A stretch of DNA of 64,000 nucleotides from assembly GCA_015493615.1 (NCBI GenBank), contig WGCV01000042.1, forward strand, positions 62,001 to 126,000. The letters are read 5' to 3'. Of the stretch, positions 32,059 through 42,027 are shown piece by piece (the first letter of the stretch is position 1; each line of letters starts with the position of its first letter). Origin of the DNA: Melioribacteraceae bacterium (lineage in GTDB: Bacteria; Bacteroidota; Ignavibacteria; Ignavibacteriales; Melioribacteraceae). The position numbers were made by a program, and so were the translations under genes. Under the pieces are notes generated by a model, which made no database searches, was not told where the DNA came from, and saw nothing but the letters and a program-made list of their open reading frames with translations.

Positions 32059-33534
32059 CTAAAGAACAAACTCAATAAATTCAGCTTTATTCCCTATTTT
32101 CAATTTAGCATCTATATCGGGAACCATTGTCTTGGCGGGATTTTCGCTGTAACATTTAACCGCCTCTTCAATAGTAATGCTTCCAACATTCCCGATTTCT
32201 TCTTTGTATCCGCCGGTTATTAATTTTATTCCTTTCAAGGGATTTAAACCTACAACCGGAAAATCAGTTCCGAATGCGACCGTTACATTTTGCTCGATAA
32301 ACTTTTTTACCGGGAATGAATTTTCAAACTCCTCTTCGCCTCGCAATTTAACAATTTGAGTTTTATCGTAATATAAGTGATAAGGCTGCATCGAAGCGGT
32401 AATATTCAGCTCCCGGAAGCGTTTGATATCCTCGGGGAGAACGTGTTGCGCGTGTTCGATACGATGCGCAATACTCGAATCTGGATTTTCATCCCGCACC
32501 TTTTCATAAATATTTAACGCTTCATTTACAGCTCTGTCTCCAATTGCATGAATCGAAATCTGCAGTCCCATTTTATCGGCGATTATTGCATTCTTAAGAA
32601 GCGACCCGCTTTTTAATGCGCCGGTTTGAAGACCGAAATTGCCGGAATCATCTTTATACGGCTTAAAAAACCACGCGGTTTTGGCTCCGAGCGAGCCGTC
32701 TGCAAAACCTTTTACGCCTACAATCTTAACGTTATTACAGAGTCGTAAATCTTTATCTGCAAAATCGTTAACTTTTTCAATCGGGATTGAAATCGATATG
32801 TGAAAATTATCTCTGAATCTTTCTTCGCACAATTTTTTGTAAACTTCCAAATTCCGAATATCAAAAAGCATCTCTTGAACGCCCGCCAATCCGAATTTCT
32901 CAGCTTCTTCGATTCCTTTCTTTAAAGCGGATAGTTTTCTATTTAAGGATGGTTCGGGAATAAATTTATTAACGTAAAAAAGCGCGGCATCTTTAACAAT
33001 ACCGGTAGTTTCCCCTTCTATTCGTTCAATCTTTCCGTCATCCGGAGGTCTGAAATTTTCATCTATTCCGGCAATTTCGAGCGCGCGTGAATTAAGGAGC
33101 GCGGTGTGTAAATCCATTCGATAAAGAATTACGGGGCGGTCCGGCAAAACTTTATCAACCCAGCTTTTTTCGGGAACCTCGCCGCGAAAATTTTTCTCAG
33201 TCCAGTTCATCCCGATAATCCAATCATCCTCGTTCTTTTTTGAAAAGCAGTAAAGTTTCTCCTGAAACTCTTTTTTTGAACGGACGTTCGATAAATCAAG
33301 TCGCTCAAGGGAAAGTCCTCCTTCAATCAAATGAAGATGAGCGTCATAGAACTTAGGCGCAACAAACTTTCCGTTTAGATTGATTATACTTGAACTCTCA
33401 TCGGCAAATTTTTCGGCTTCTTCATTTTTCCCGAAAAAAAGAAATTTTCCGTCGCCGGTAACCATCGCCTCTTTCTGTGAGAAATCTCCCTCCGCGCCTA
33501 TTATTCTTCCGTTGATGTAAATCTCTTTTTTCAA
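32059..33534 (-). CDS. Amidohydrolase, YtcJ-like
   Basis: A 491-aa metal-dependent amidohydrolase. It has the beta-strand start GKFVAPKFYDAHLHLIEGG (the HxH site, here HLH), a conserved internal GWNMTEKNF-like block (IGMNWTEKNFRG), ISIHAIGDRAVNEAL with the metal histidine, HRIEHAQHV and the final aspartate in AFGTDFPVVGLNPL. This layout is the YtcJ/amidohydrolase 3 group, which hydrolyses imides, formamides or amides; the substrate is unknown. It lies 9 bp downstream of purE and is likely co-transcribed. Confidence 0.88.
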   Translation of the reverse strand: MKKEIYINGRIIGAEGDFSQKEAMVTGDGKFLFFGKNEEAEKFADESSSIINLNGKFVAPKFYDAHLHLIEGGLSLERLDLSNVRSKKEFQEKLYCFSKKNEDDWIIGMNWTEKNFRGEVPEKSWVDKVLPDRPVILYRMDLHTALLNSRALEIAGIDENFRPPDDGKIERIEGETTGIVKDAALFYVNKFIPEPSLNRKLSALKKGIEEAEKFGLAGVQEMLFDIRNLEVYKKLCEERFRDNFHISISIPIEKVNDFADKDLRLCNNVKIVGVKGFADGSLGAKTAWFFKPYKDDSGNFGLQTGALKSGSLLKNAIIADKMGLQISIHAIGDRAVNEALNIYEKVRDENPDSSIAHRIEHAQHVLPEDIKRFRELNITASMQPYHLYYDKTQIVKLRGEEEFENSFPVKKFIEQNVTVAFGTDFPVVGLNPLKGIKLITGGYKEEIGNVGSITIEEAVKCYSENPAKTMVPDIDAKLKIGNKAEFIEFVL

Positions 33535-33543
33535 AACTGAATT

Positions 33544-34029
33544 CTATAAATTAATGTTTTCATTTTTTGAAATGGATTCTTTGGCTAATTTCTTTTTGTA
33601 CTCCGTTATTTTATTCCGTAAGTTCTCATCGGAAAGCGCGAGCATTTCAACTGCAAGAATAGCGGCATTTTTAGCCCCGTCGATAGCCACTGTCGCAACC
33701 GGAACTCCGCTCGGCATTTGTACAATTGATAAAAGCGAATCCATTCCGTCCAGTTTTGATTTAATCGGCACTCCGATTACGGGCAGGATTGTATTTGCCG
33801 CTGTTACTCCCGCAAGATGAGCGGCTCCTCCGGCTCCGGCGATAATTACCTTTACGCCTCTTCCAGCCGCCTCCTTGGAATACTTTGCGTGCTCATCCGG
33901 AGTGCGATGCGCGGATAAAATTTTAACTTCAAAGGAAACGGCAAATTCTTTCAACAAATCCGCCGCTTTTTTCATAACGGATAAATCGGAATCGCTTCCC
34001 ATAATAATACTGACAACCGGATTTTTCAT
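33544..34029 (-). CDS. purE: N5-carboxyaminoimidazole ribonucleotide mutase
   Basis: A 161-aa enzyme of purine synthesis that moves the carboxylate of N5-CAIR to give CAIR. It has the PurE signature [12 protein letters not shown] near residue 11, the catalytic-site block SAHRTPDEH (about 41-49) and [17 protein letters not shown] (about 66-82). The C-terminus is typical. The partner PurK is not in the window, so whether this is a class I (N5-CAIR) or class II (AIR) enzyme cannot be told from its surroundings. Confidence 0.95.
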   Translation of the reverse strand: MKNPVVSIIMGSDSDLSVMKKAADLLKEFAVSFEVKILSAHRTPDEHAKYSKEAAGRGVKVIIAGAGGAAHLAGVTAANTILPVIGVPIKSKLDGMDSLLSIVQMPSGVPVATVAIDGAKNAAILAVEMLALSDENLRNKITEYKKKLAKESISKNENINL

Positions 34030-34242
34030 TTTCCACCATTTTGATTTAATAAAAACTTATTATGAAATATAAGTATTGGAATACAAATCCGACAGAACTC
34101 TTTAACGGAACAAAACCAAATTTTTCACACAAATGCCGAGGGGAATCTCCAAGTTTAAGTTAATCTCCGATTTTTAAAGTAACGCGGCATTCAACATACA
34201 CGGCTCGTCCTGAAAATTTCTTAAAGAGGAAAAAATGAAATT

Positions 34243-34893
34243 CTATTTTTTTCTGATTGAGCCTGCGCCGGAAACATGCTTGTTTATGAGCTTCGGATTA
34301 CCGACATAAGTTAAATCCGCTGCTCCGCTGACGTCGGCGTAAAGCGCATTTGTAACGTTAATCGTTCCGTTGGCAGCTCCCGAAACTTCAATTTTAGTCG
34401 TTTTGGTAACAAGGTTTTCTGCATCAAGGTCCGCCGCGCCGGAAAGGTCCACCTTGAACAAATCCGCCGCCCCGCTCAATGTAGCTTCCGCCGCTCCGCT
34501 TATATCGAGACTGAGCATATCCGTTTTGATTCCGTTAACAACTAAAGTATTTGCTCCGGATAAATCGACTCCGTTAAGCTGCCTGGTTGTAATCTCTACA
34601 AGTAATTTCCGGGTTGGCGAAACATTCTTACGCGTGGAAAGATAAAGTGTGTTGTCTTTTACTTTTATTCTAACATACTTCATCAGATTTGAATCGGTAA
34701 TCAATTTAAGTTCGGGCTTATCCCCGAAATTAACTTTTATGTAAAATGCGCCGGAAGCGTCAATCAAACGGAAATTCTCAACCGGAATTTCTTTAACCGT
34801 TATATCGCCGTTGCCTCTTACTTTATGAAAACCGCATCCTGCTGCCAACGCAAGTCCTACAACTAATAACAACGCTTTACTTAAAATTTTCAT
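34243..34893 (-). CDS. DUF2807 lipoprotein (head GIN domain)
   Basis: A 216-aa lipoprotein: hydrophobic signal (about 5-18) and AAGCG lipobox with Cys20. The mature part is a DUF2807/GIN-type beta-helix: GNGDITVKEIPVENFRLIDASGAF, then repeated SGAAxxx turns (DISGAAEATL, DLSGAADLDA, EVSGAANGTI, DVSGAADLTY) spaced about 18-20 residues, consistent with a right-handed solenoid. Such proteins are common in Bacteroidota outer membranes; their role is unknown. The gene stands alone. Confidence 0.88.
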   Translation of the reverse strand: MKILSKALLLVVGLALAAGCGFHKVRGNGDITVKEIPVENFRLIDASGAFYIKVNFGDKPELKLITDSNLMKYVRIKVKDNTLYLSTRKNVSPTRKLLVEITTRQLNGVDLSGANTLVVNGIKTDMLSLDISGAAEATLSGAADLFKVDLSGAADLDAENLVTKTTKIEVSGAANGTINVTNALYADVSGAADLTYVGNPKLINKHVSGAGSIRKK

Positions 34894-35002
34894 CTTCTTT
34901 CCCTTTTTGAAAATTATGACGAAGAATACCGCAAAAAGTTTTAAATTATTATTCGGGAAAAATTTTAATAAAGAATATTAAGTTCAATATTTCGGAAAAC
35001 CT

Positions 35003-38000
35003 TTGAAAGAAGAAAAGTTTTACAAATTACTCGACGAAGCATTTGACCATTTATGGAACGGACGTTTCAGACTTGCGCTTCCTATTGCCGAGAAACTTGT
35101 AAACGATCGCCCGAACAACAGCAAGGTTGCAATCTGTTACGCTTGGGCGCTTCTTGAAAACGGCGACCCTGTCGGCGCCATGGAATACGCCAATTCCGCC
35201 GTTGAACTAAACCGCGACCCGCTTATTTCAAATCTCTATCGAGGTTATCTCCTAATGCGGATGAGTATTTTTGAAGGAGCTATCGCAGACCTCGAAGTTG
35301 CGCATCGCGAACATTTAAAATATTTTGTCTGGAGTTTGGAGAATAAAGCAAAAGCATTTGCCGGATTAAATAATTTTGACGAAGCTCTCGAGCAAATTTC
35401 CCTTGCGTTAAATCTTGACCCTACTAAAAACCCTACGCTTCCGGAACGATATAAGCTTTATGTACAAGCCGTTAAAGTTTCTCACGGAAATAAGAAACTT
35501 GATTTACCCTACGCAAAAAAAATTGTTGAATATTGCGAACGGGCTTTTAAGTATAAGGAGTATTGGTTTCCACTCTATTTCTCGCGAAAGATTACAGCCG
35601 AAAAAGATTTAGCCGAATTACACGAAACGGCGCAAATATCGGAAATAGAAGCGATGTTTTATTTGTTCCAGTATCTTCCCGCATTCAAAAAGGCGGAAGA
35701 ATTAAAAGATCGTCTCTCAGGAAATCCAAGATTTGAAAAGGTTTACAAATTACTCCTTCCGAGAGTTAAGAAGAAAAAATCACTTATCTCAAAAACTTTA
35801 TTTGATGATGATAAGAAAAAAACTAAAGAGGAAACACCTGCAAAGAAAATAGATAAATCTCTCCTCCGTTCCGAATCCCTTTTCTATCCTCACGAAAAAG
35901 GAGATGTTTTTAAACTTCAACTTTTTGACGAGAAAGATCCTTTCTTTGAAAAAGGAGTCGGTCCCTATTATTCATCTATCGACATTACGAAGAAGAAAAA
36001 AATCGCTGTCGAAGTAGTCTTTGCCAATCCCCTTTTCCGTATCGAAGATTCGGTAATCGAAGGAAAACTGGCTTGGTATGTTAACGATTTTCTAATTTCA
36101 ACAAATGTTTTTGAAGTTCCTGTCTCTAACGAATGGGATTCGGTTGTATTTTCACAACCCCTCGAAAACGACAAAAACTTCCGGCAGGAAGGACAGGGAA
36201 AAGTTGAACTTTATTTTGATAATTTCAAAGTTGCGGAAACGTATTTTATCCTTTCGGATAAAGATGAAAAGATTGTCGAAAAACCGCTGCCGGACAAAGA
36301 GAATGAGAAAGGCGATAAAGAAAAAACGGAGATTAAAAATAAACTAAGTTCCCAAAGCAAAATAATCGAACCGGAAGAAAAATCGATTGAAGAACTTCTT
36401 AAAGAGCTTGATGAATTTATCGGTTTGGAATCGATAAAATCGGGGATAAGGGAATTAATTGACTATCTTAAATTTCAGAAGAAACGCGAAAAACTCGGAC
36501 TAAAATCATCCGAAGAAGTGAACGTTCATTCTTTGTTTATCGGTAATCCTGGCACCGGCAAAACAACAATCGCCAGACTTATGGGGCAACTTTTCCGCGC
36601 AATGGGAATTCTGCCGAAAGGACATGTTGTTGAAGTTGACCGCTCCGCCCTTGTGGGAGAGTTTGTCGGACAAACGGCGCAAAAAACCGATCAAGCCATT
36701 GAATCCGCTCTCGGCGGAGTACTTTTTATTGACGAAGCATACACCTTGTACAAGCCCGGAGGTAAAGATTTCGGGCAGGAAGCGATTGATATTCTCCTTA
36801 AACGAATGGAAGATAAAAAGGGAGAGTTTATTGTCATCGCCGCCGGTTATCCTGATGAAATGGAATCTTTTCTGCAGGCAAACCCGGGACTGAAATCGAG
36901 ATTTAACCGCAAGTTTATTTTCGAAGATTACACTCCCGACGAGATGATGAAAATCTTCGAGCTGATGCTGAAGAAAAACGAATATGAAATTAATGACGAA
37001 GCTAGGGAGTTCCTTGCAAAAAAATTTCTCGAGCTTTACAGAAAAAGGAATAAGAATTTCGGCAACGCAAGAGAAGTAAGAAGAATCTTCGACAAAGCAA
37101 AACTTAATCTCAGCAAGCGTCTCCTGAAATTATCGGAAGACGAATTGAAAGAAATTACAAAAGAGCAATTTTCCACATTCGTTCTTTCCGACATTGATAA
37201 AGTCTTTTCCGAAGACACCGCCAAAAACGTAAAACTGGGAATTGACGAAGAAGAGTTAGAAGCGGCGCTGAATGAGCTTAACATCTTGATCGGCATTAAT
37301 TCCATTAAGAATGAAGTAAACCGGCTTGTAAAATTAGCCCGATATTTTGCCGAACAGGGGGAAGACTTAAAAAGCAAATTTTCTGATCACATTCTCTTTT
37401 TGGGCAATCCCGGCACAGGTAAAACTACCGTTGCGCGAATTATCTCAAAAATCTTTTCGGCGCTTGGCGTTTTGGAGAAAGGGCATCTTGTTGAAACCGA
37501 CAGAGAAGGATTGGTTTCCGGTTTCATTGGTCAGACCGCCGAAAAAACAATGAATATGATTAACAAAGCAATGGGCGGAACGCTTTTTATCGACGAAGCA
37601 TACACTCTCGTTAAACAGGGCGATGAAAAGGATTTCGGAAAAGAAGCGATTGACACTCTTCTAAAGCAGATGGAGGACAACAAAGGAAAGTTCATAGTAA
37701 TTGCCGCCGGTTACACCGATGAAATGAAAAGGTTTATCGAAAGCAATCCGGGGATGAAATCCCGCTTCAGCAAAATTTTTGAATTTGAGGATTACACTCC
37801 CGACGAACTAATCGAAGTTGCCGAAAAACTTTTCGAATCTAAAAACCTAACGCTTGACGAGAAAGCTAAAGAAAAATTGCGTCTCTATTTAATGGAGCAA
37901 TACCGCAACCGCGATAAAACATTCGGAAACGTCCGTCTTGTACGGAACATAGTTGAAAAAACTCAGCAGCAGCATCTTTTACGCCTTGCGGACTTAACCC

Positions 38001-38932
38001 CTGATGAACGTGAAAAAATTCCGCAGAACCTGGTTACGGTTGAAGACATTCTCCCACAAATTTCCGAGAAACGCAAAACTGAAAAATTTACTATTGAAGG
38101 AAATCCTGAAAAATTACAGCAGCTTCTTGAGGAACTGAATTCTCTGACAGGGTTGGATAACGTTAAATCAGAAGTTAACAGATTGGTTAAAAGTTTGAAG
38201 GTTACCAAGATGCGGCAGGAACGCGGCTTAAAGATTATTGACAGAAGTCTTCACTCCGTTTTTACCGGCAATCCCGGCACGGGAAAAACAACTGTCGCCA
38301 GACTTCTCAGCGGCATCTACAAAGAATTGGGACTGCTTGAAAAAGGTCATCTCGTGGAATGCGACCGTTCCGCGCTTGTCGCCGGTTATCAAGGACAAAC
38401 GGCAATCAAAGCCGACGGATTAATCAAACAGGCTATCGGCGGCACTTTATTTATTGATGAAGCTTACACACTTTCCCGCGGAGCTAATGATTTCGGGCAG
38501 GAAGCGATTGACATCCTTCTAAAACGAATGGAAGATTACAAAGGAAAGTTTGCTGTAATCGTCGCCGGCTATACCGAAGAGATGGAACAGTTTTTAAGCT
38601 CCAATCCCGGACTGCAATCCCGTTTCCAAATTAAACTCCATTTTGAAGATTACACTCCGCGCCAGCTTCTTGAAATTGCATACAACATAGGGAACGCCAA
38701 CGGTTACATTCTGGATGAAGGCGCTTTACAGCTTCTTCTCGAAATTTTTGAAAAACTCTATGAAAAAAGGGATAAGAATTTCGGAAATGCAAGAACCGCT
38801 AAGAATATTCTCTTTAAGATTATCAGTTATCAGGAGGAACGTATTTCAAACTCGGTTGACTTGACAGATAACGATTTTGTAACGCTGACTTACGAAGATG
38901 TACAAAGTTTGATTGAGAACTCCGATTTTTGA
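35003..38932 (+). CDS. TPR protein with three CbxX/CfxQ-type AAA+ ATPase domains
   Basis: A 1309-aa cytoplasmic protein. The N-terminal TPR region (about 1-215) is followed by a charged linker, a beta-rich domain (about 290-430) and an acidic coiled segment. Three AAA+ modules of the CbxX/CfxQ family follow, each with NPGTGKTT Walker A (about 515, 800 and 1090), a GQTAxK block, LFIDEAYTL Walker B and an SRF arginine-finger segment. Each module is preceded by L-x-GL/I-x-x-[IV]K linker helices. Single-module relatives include the rubisco activase CbbX and the EccA component of type VII secretion, but no rubisco or ESX genes are here. All three ATPase sites look intact. The start is TTG with a weak ribosome site. 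Confidence 0.88.
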   Translation: MKEEKFYKLLDEAFDHLWNGRFRLALPIAEKLVNDRPNNSKVAICYAWALLENGDPVGAMEYANSAVELNRDPLISNLYRGYLLMRMSIFEGAIADLEVAHREHLKYFVWSLENKAKAFAGLNNFDEALEQISLALNLDPTKNPTLPERYKLYVQAVKVSHGNKKLDLPYAKKIVEYCERAFKYKEYWFPLYFSRKITAEKDLAELHETAQISEIEAMFYLFQYLPAFKKAEELKDRLSGNPRFEKVYKLLLPRVKKKKSLISKTLFDDDKKKTKEETPAKKIDKSLLRSESLFYPHEKGDVFKLQLFDEKDPFFEKGVGPYYSSIDITKKKKIAVEVVFANPLFRIEDSVIEGKLAWYVNDFLISTNVFEVPVSNEWDSVVFSQPLENDKNFRQEGQGKVELYFDNFKVAETYFILSDKDEKIVEKPLPDKENEKGDKEKTEIKNKLSSQSKIIEPEEKSIEELLKELDEFIGLESIKSGIRELIDYLKFQKKREKLGLKSSEEVNVHSLFIGNPGTGKTTIARLMGQLFRAMGILPKGHVVEVDRSALVGEFVGQTAQKTDQAIESALGGVLFIDEAYTLYKPGGKDFGQEAIDILLKRMEDKKGEFIVIAAGYPDEMESFLQANPGLKSRFNRKFIFEDYTPDEMMKIFELMLKKNEYEINDEAREFLAKKFLELYRKRNKNFGNAREVRRIFDKAKLNLSKRLLKLSEDELKEITKEQFSTFVLSDIDKVFSEDTAKNVKLGIDEEELEAALNELNILIGINSIKNEVNRLVKLARYFAEQGEDLKSKFSDHILFLGNPGTGKTTVARIISKIFSALGVLEKGHLVETDREGLVSGFIGQTAEKTMNMINKAMGGTLFIDEAYTLVKQGDEKDFGKEAIDTLLKQMEDNKGKFIVIAAGYTDEMKRFIESNPGMKSRFSKIFEFEDYTPDELIEVAEKLFESKNLTLDEKAKEKLRLYLMEQYRNRDKTFGNVRLVRNIVEKTQQQHLLRLADLTPDEREKIPQNLVTVEDILPQISEKRKTEKFTIEGNPEKLQQLLEELNSLTGLDNVKSEVNRLVKSLKVTKMRQERGLKIIDRSLHSVFTGNPGTGKTTVARLLSGIYKELGLLEKGHLVECDRSALVAGYQGQTAIKADGLIKQAIGGTLFIDEAYTLSRGANDFGQEAIDILLKRMEDYKGKFAVIVAGYTEEMEQFLSSNPGLQSRFQIKLHFEDYTPRQLLEIAYNIGNANGYILDEGALQLLLEIFEKLYEKRDKNFGNARTAKNILFKIISYQEERISNSVDLTDNDFVTLTYEDVQSLIENSDF

Positions 38933-39046
38933 TTGACTAATCCAAATCTTTACGCTTTTTCCTTATTGAAATTGTAATTTCAGAACACTTGTAAATCCGC
39001 CAAAAGAATCCTAATAAATCGAAACTTACGCAATTCTTTCGTCCTT

Positions 39047-39427
39047 TTACGCTTCTAAAGTCTGAAGAAGCGCAACAGCCGAAGCGTAGCTTTCAGTATG
39101 ACTGATTGAGACGAGAACTTCATACCTGCCTGAAACAAAATCGGAGAATTTACCATAAAGTCTTACGAATGGTCTGCCGGCGGAATCGTTGTAAATCTCA
39201 ATATCTTGCCAGTTAAAACCTTTATCGCAGCAAGACGCAAGGGCTTTTACAACGGCTTCTTTTGCGGCAAATCTTCCGGCGAGATGTAAATATTCACTTT
39301 TTTTATTATTTGAATATTCAAGTTCGGTTTCGGTAAAGATTTTGTTCAGGAATTTATCGCCAAACTTTTCAACGCCGCTCTTAATTCTGCTAACTTCAAT
39401 TATGTCAGTCCCGATTCCGACAACCAT
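39047..39427 (-). CDS. acpS: Holo-acyl-carrier-protein synthase
   Basis: A 126-aa enzyme that transfers 4'-phosphopantetheine from CoA to the serine of ACP. It has GIGTDIIEVSRI at the start (Asp8 binds Mg) and LAGRFAAKEAVVKAL (about 50-64) with the Mg-binding Glu. SISHTESYASAVAL near the end is also typical. ATG at 39427 is chosen over an earlier in-frame start (39448) because AGGAG is 7 nt upstream and it gives the canonical N-terminus. Its ribosome site overlaps the ggt stop codon. Confidence 0.95.
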   Translation of the reverse strand: MVVGIGTDIIEVSRIKSGVEKFGDKFLNKIFTETELEYSNNKKSEYLHLAGRFAAKEAVVKALASCCDKGFNWQDIEIYNDSAGRPFVRLYGKFSDFVSGRYEVLVSISHTESYASAVALLQTLEA

Positions 39428-39434
39428 TTCACTA

Positions 39435-39439
39435 CTCCT
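39435..39439 (-). promoter_or_regulatory. Shine-Dalgarno of acpS overlapping the ggt stop
   Basis: AGGAG on the minus strand shares bases with the TAG of ggt and is 7 nt from ATG 39427, fixing the acpS start and implying translational coupling. Confidence 0.65.
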
Positions 39440-41141
39440 AATACCCAATTGCCAAACCGTATCCGCGCGGGTCTGTAGCGCCGTAGAAAATCTTTTTTTC
39501 TGCGTTGTAGATTATTCCTTCCGCTCGCCCGAGACTACGCACATTCCCGATATTTTCTCCTTTTCGGGAAAGAATCTCGCGCTGCTCTCTCAGAATCGCA
39601 TACTTTTCATAATCGATTCTGTCCGGTTTCCATTGATGATGAAACCTGGGCGTTCCGATTGCTTCCGAGATGTTCATATTAAAATCAACAACGTTTAATA
39701 TTATTTGCAATACGGTTGTAATAATGGTTGAACCTCCGGGAGAACCGGCGGCAAGATAAAATTTTCCATCTTTAAGAAGAATTGCAGGCGTCATTGAACT
39801 CAGCATTCTTTTATGAGGAGCGATGGAATTTGCTTCGCTTCCAATAAGCCCGTATTGATTGGGAACGCCCGGTTTGGCGCTGAAGTCGTCCATTTCATTA
39901 TTCATTAAAAAACCTGCGCCGTTAACGACAATCTTATTCCCGAACGCGGAGTTGATTGTTGTAGTGCAGCTTACGGCATTGCCGAATTTATCGGCGACCA
40001 CATAATGCGTAGTTTCTTCGCTCTCGGTTTCCTTAAACTCGGCGGGAAGAATTTCATCCGAAGGCTGAGCCAAGCCGTTTCTTTCCTTTATTTTTTGGGC
40101 GATACCGTCCGCATATTTCTGCGAGAGCAAATCGGCTGCCGGAACGTTGTAAAAATCTGAATCACCGAGGTGCTTCGACCTATCGGCGTAAACATATTTT
40201 AGAGCTTCTACAATAGTGTAAATATAATCTGCGCTGTGCCAGCCGAGTAAATTCAAATTAAAATTTTTAAGTATGTTCAAAGTTTCAACAAGCGCTATTC
40301 CTCCGGACGAAGGGGGCGCCATTGAAACAATCTGAAATCCTTTATACTCGCCGTAAACAGGTTTGCGCTCAACCGGAACGTAATTGCGCAAATCTTCTTT
40401 TGTAATATTCCAGCCTTCTCTGGCGCTCTGAGCGACAATCGAATCAGCAACCCAGCCATCGTAAAATCCAGCTTTCCCTTTTAACAAAATCTCCCGAAGC
40501 GTTTTCGCCAAATCGGTTTGAATAAAATAATCTCCCTCGATAAACCGCTCGCCGGCATTAGTAAATATCCTTTTTGACGAAGGGTATTTAACAAACTCGT
40601 TGTAGGAATAATTAATATCTCTCGCCAAGTCGTAGCTTAGGGGAAAACCGTTTTCGGCAAGTTCAATCGCGGGAGAGATAACTTCGTCAAGCGTCATGGT
40701 TCCGTATTTATTTAGTGCGTAAAGCATTCCCGCCACGCTTCCGGGCACGCCCGAGCTTGTCCAACCGGTTGTGCTCATTCCATTTATTACGTTTCCGTTA
40801 TCGTCAAGATAAACATCTCTCCGCGCGCAGGACGGAGCTGTTTCTCTGAAATCAATTGTCGTATTTTTTCCCTTTACGAGATGAATTACCATAAACCCGC
40901 CGCCTCCGATATTCCCGGCTTCCGGAAAAGTTACAGCAAGAGCAAACTGAACGGCAACGGCGGCGTCAACCGCGTTTCCCCCTTTTTCCAAAATCTTAAG
41001 TCCGACCATTGAAGCCAAATCGCTTGCCGAAGAAACCATTCCGTTTCTTCCCCGCGCCGGAGAAGGTTCCGCCGCAAAAAGATTTACCGAACTGAGCAGA
41101 AACGAAAATAGGAGTATTCTAAAAAATATGCGTTTTAACAT
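39438..41141 (-). CDS. ggt: Gamma-glutamyltransferase
   Basis: A 567-aa secreted enzyme that cleaves gamma-glutamyl bonds such as in glutathione. It has a signal peptide (about 1-24, ending LFAAEPS) and the large-subunit blocks GMVSSASDLASMVGLKILEKGGNAVDAAVA and IDFRETAPSCARRDVYLD. The autocatalytic cleavage site SEETTHYVVADKFGN has the nucleophile Thr at about residue 378, preceding SCTTTINSAFGNK and the LNNE-like LMNNEMDDF. The product folds in the periplasm. It overlaps the upstream MlaD gene by 23 bp. Confidence 0.95.
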   Translation of the reverse strand: MLKRIFFRILLFSFLLSSVNLFAAEPSPARGRNGMVSSASDLASMVGLKILEKGGNAVDAAVAVQFALAVTFPEAGNIGGGGFMVIHLVKGKNTTIDFRETAPSCARRDVYLDDNGNVINGMSTTGWTSSGVPGSVAGMLYALNKYGTMTLDEVISPAIELAENGFPLSYDLARDINYSYNEFVKYPSSKRIFTNAGERFIEGDYFIQTDLAKTLREILLKGKAGFYDGWVADSIVAQSAREGWNITKEDLRNYVPVERKPVYGEYKGFQIVSMAPPSSGGIALVETLNILKNFNLNLLGWHSADYIYTIVEALKYVYADRSKHLGDSDFYNVPAADLLSQKYADGIAQKIKERNGLAQPSDEILPAEFKETESEETTHYVVADKFGNAVSCTTTINSAFGNKIVVNGAGFLMNNEMDDFSAKPGVPNQYGLIGSEANSIAPHKRMLSSMTPAILLKDGKFYLAAGSPGGSTIITTVLQIILNVVDFNMNISEAIGTPRFHHQWKPDRIDYEKYAILREQREILSRKGENIGNVRSLGRAEGIIYNAEKKIFYGATDPRGYGLAIGY

Positions 41142-42027
41142 TCAGCCCCTCGTTTTTAAGCTGTTTATTCACAATTTCCGTAAGTTCATTCAGCCGGGTC
41201 AAAGCCTTTATCAGTTTATCCGCAAAATCCTTATCATAAAGGAATTTACCCGCGTTGTTTTTTTGTGATTTTGTTTCCTCTATAAGAGCCGAAATCCTTT
41301 TCATCAATGAATCCGCAGACGCCATTGTTGAAGCGGAAGATTTAACCGCGTTAAGAAGCGCTCCGTTATTTTTACGCCAAAACTCGTTTAGCGAATCGGA
41401 CAAATCGGAACTGTTAGCAATTAATTTTGAAACATCGGCTTTATTGTTATCAATCGCCTCTCTTACGGAAAGCATTGTGGAATTTACTTCGTCAAAAGTT
41501 TTCTGTAATTTATCGGAAAAATTGTTCTCGCCGAGAAGTTCGTTCAAGGATTTCATCGCCGACTTTGTTTCATGGATAATATCCACCAAGTCGGATTCCA
41601 CATTCGTCATCATCGCCATCGTAGTGGAAATATCGCCGAGGAACCGCCCGTTCTGCACTTGGGACAAATCAAGCTTACCGGCTGATATACCGGGAGTAAC
41701 TTCGACTTTCTTTCCGCCCATTAAATCGAGCATCACGATCGAAAAAGTAGCGTCCTTTCTTAAATCAACCGGACTCGTAAAAATCATTTTTACAAGGACG
41801 CCGTTTCCCGCCACTTTAATATCATCGACGTAACCTTTAACCACGCCGTTCACGAAAACATTATCTTTAATATGAAGTCCCGAAATATTAGGGAACTTCA
41901 CGGTTACGGTTTGGTAATCGGAATTAAACGAAAAGTTTTTTGCCCACATTATAACGATTAGAAAAAGCAATACGGCGGCGAAGATTGTAACGCCGACTTT
42001 TACTTCTGTTTTGGCTTCCTTATTCAT
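41119..42027 (-). CDS. MCE/MlaD-family lipid transport protein
   Basis: A 302-aa protein with an N-terminal membrane anchor (about 10-28, VGVTIFAAVLLFLIVIMW), an MCE domain (about 36-115, FPNISGLHIKDNVFVNGVVKGYVDDI) and a long helical C-terminus (about 140-300). This is the MlaD/PqiB-like layout of periplasmic proteins that carry phospholipids between membranes. The usual MlaE permease and MlaF ATPase are not adjacent. It overlaps the small membrane-protein gene before it by 4 bp and ggt after it by 23 bp. Confidence 0.88.
   Translation of the reverse strand: MNKEAKTEVKVGVTIFAAVLLFLIVIMWAKNFSFNSDYQTVTVKFPNISGLHIKDNVFVNGVVKGYVDDIKVAGNGVLVKMIFTSPVDLRKDATFSIVMLDLMGGKKVEVTPGISAGKLDLSQVQNGRFLGDISTTMAMMTNVESDLVDIIHETKSAMKSLNELLGENNFSDKLQKTFDEVNSTMLSVREAIDNNKADVSKLIANSSDLSDSLNEFWRKNNGALLNAVKSSASTMASADSLMKRISALIEETKSQKNNAGKFLYDKDFADKLIKALTRLNELTEIVNKQLKNEGLNVKTHIF

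Noticed and set aside
41255-41833. Plus-strand 192-aa frame
   Set aside because: Antisense to the MlaD gene; Ser/Phe/Ile-rich composition typical of reverse reading of coding DNA.
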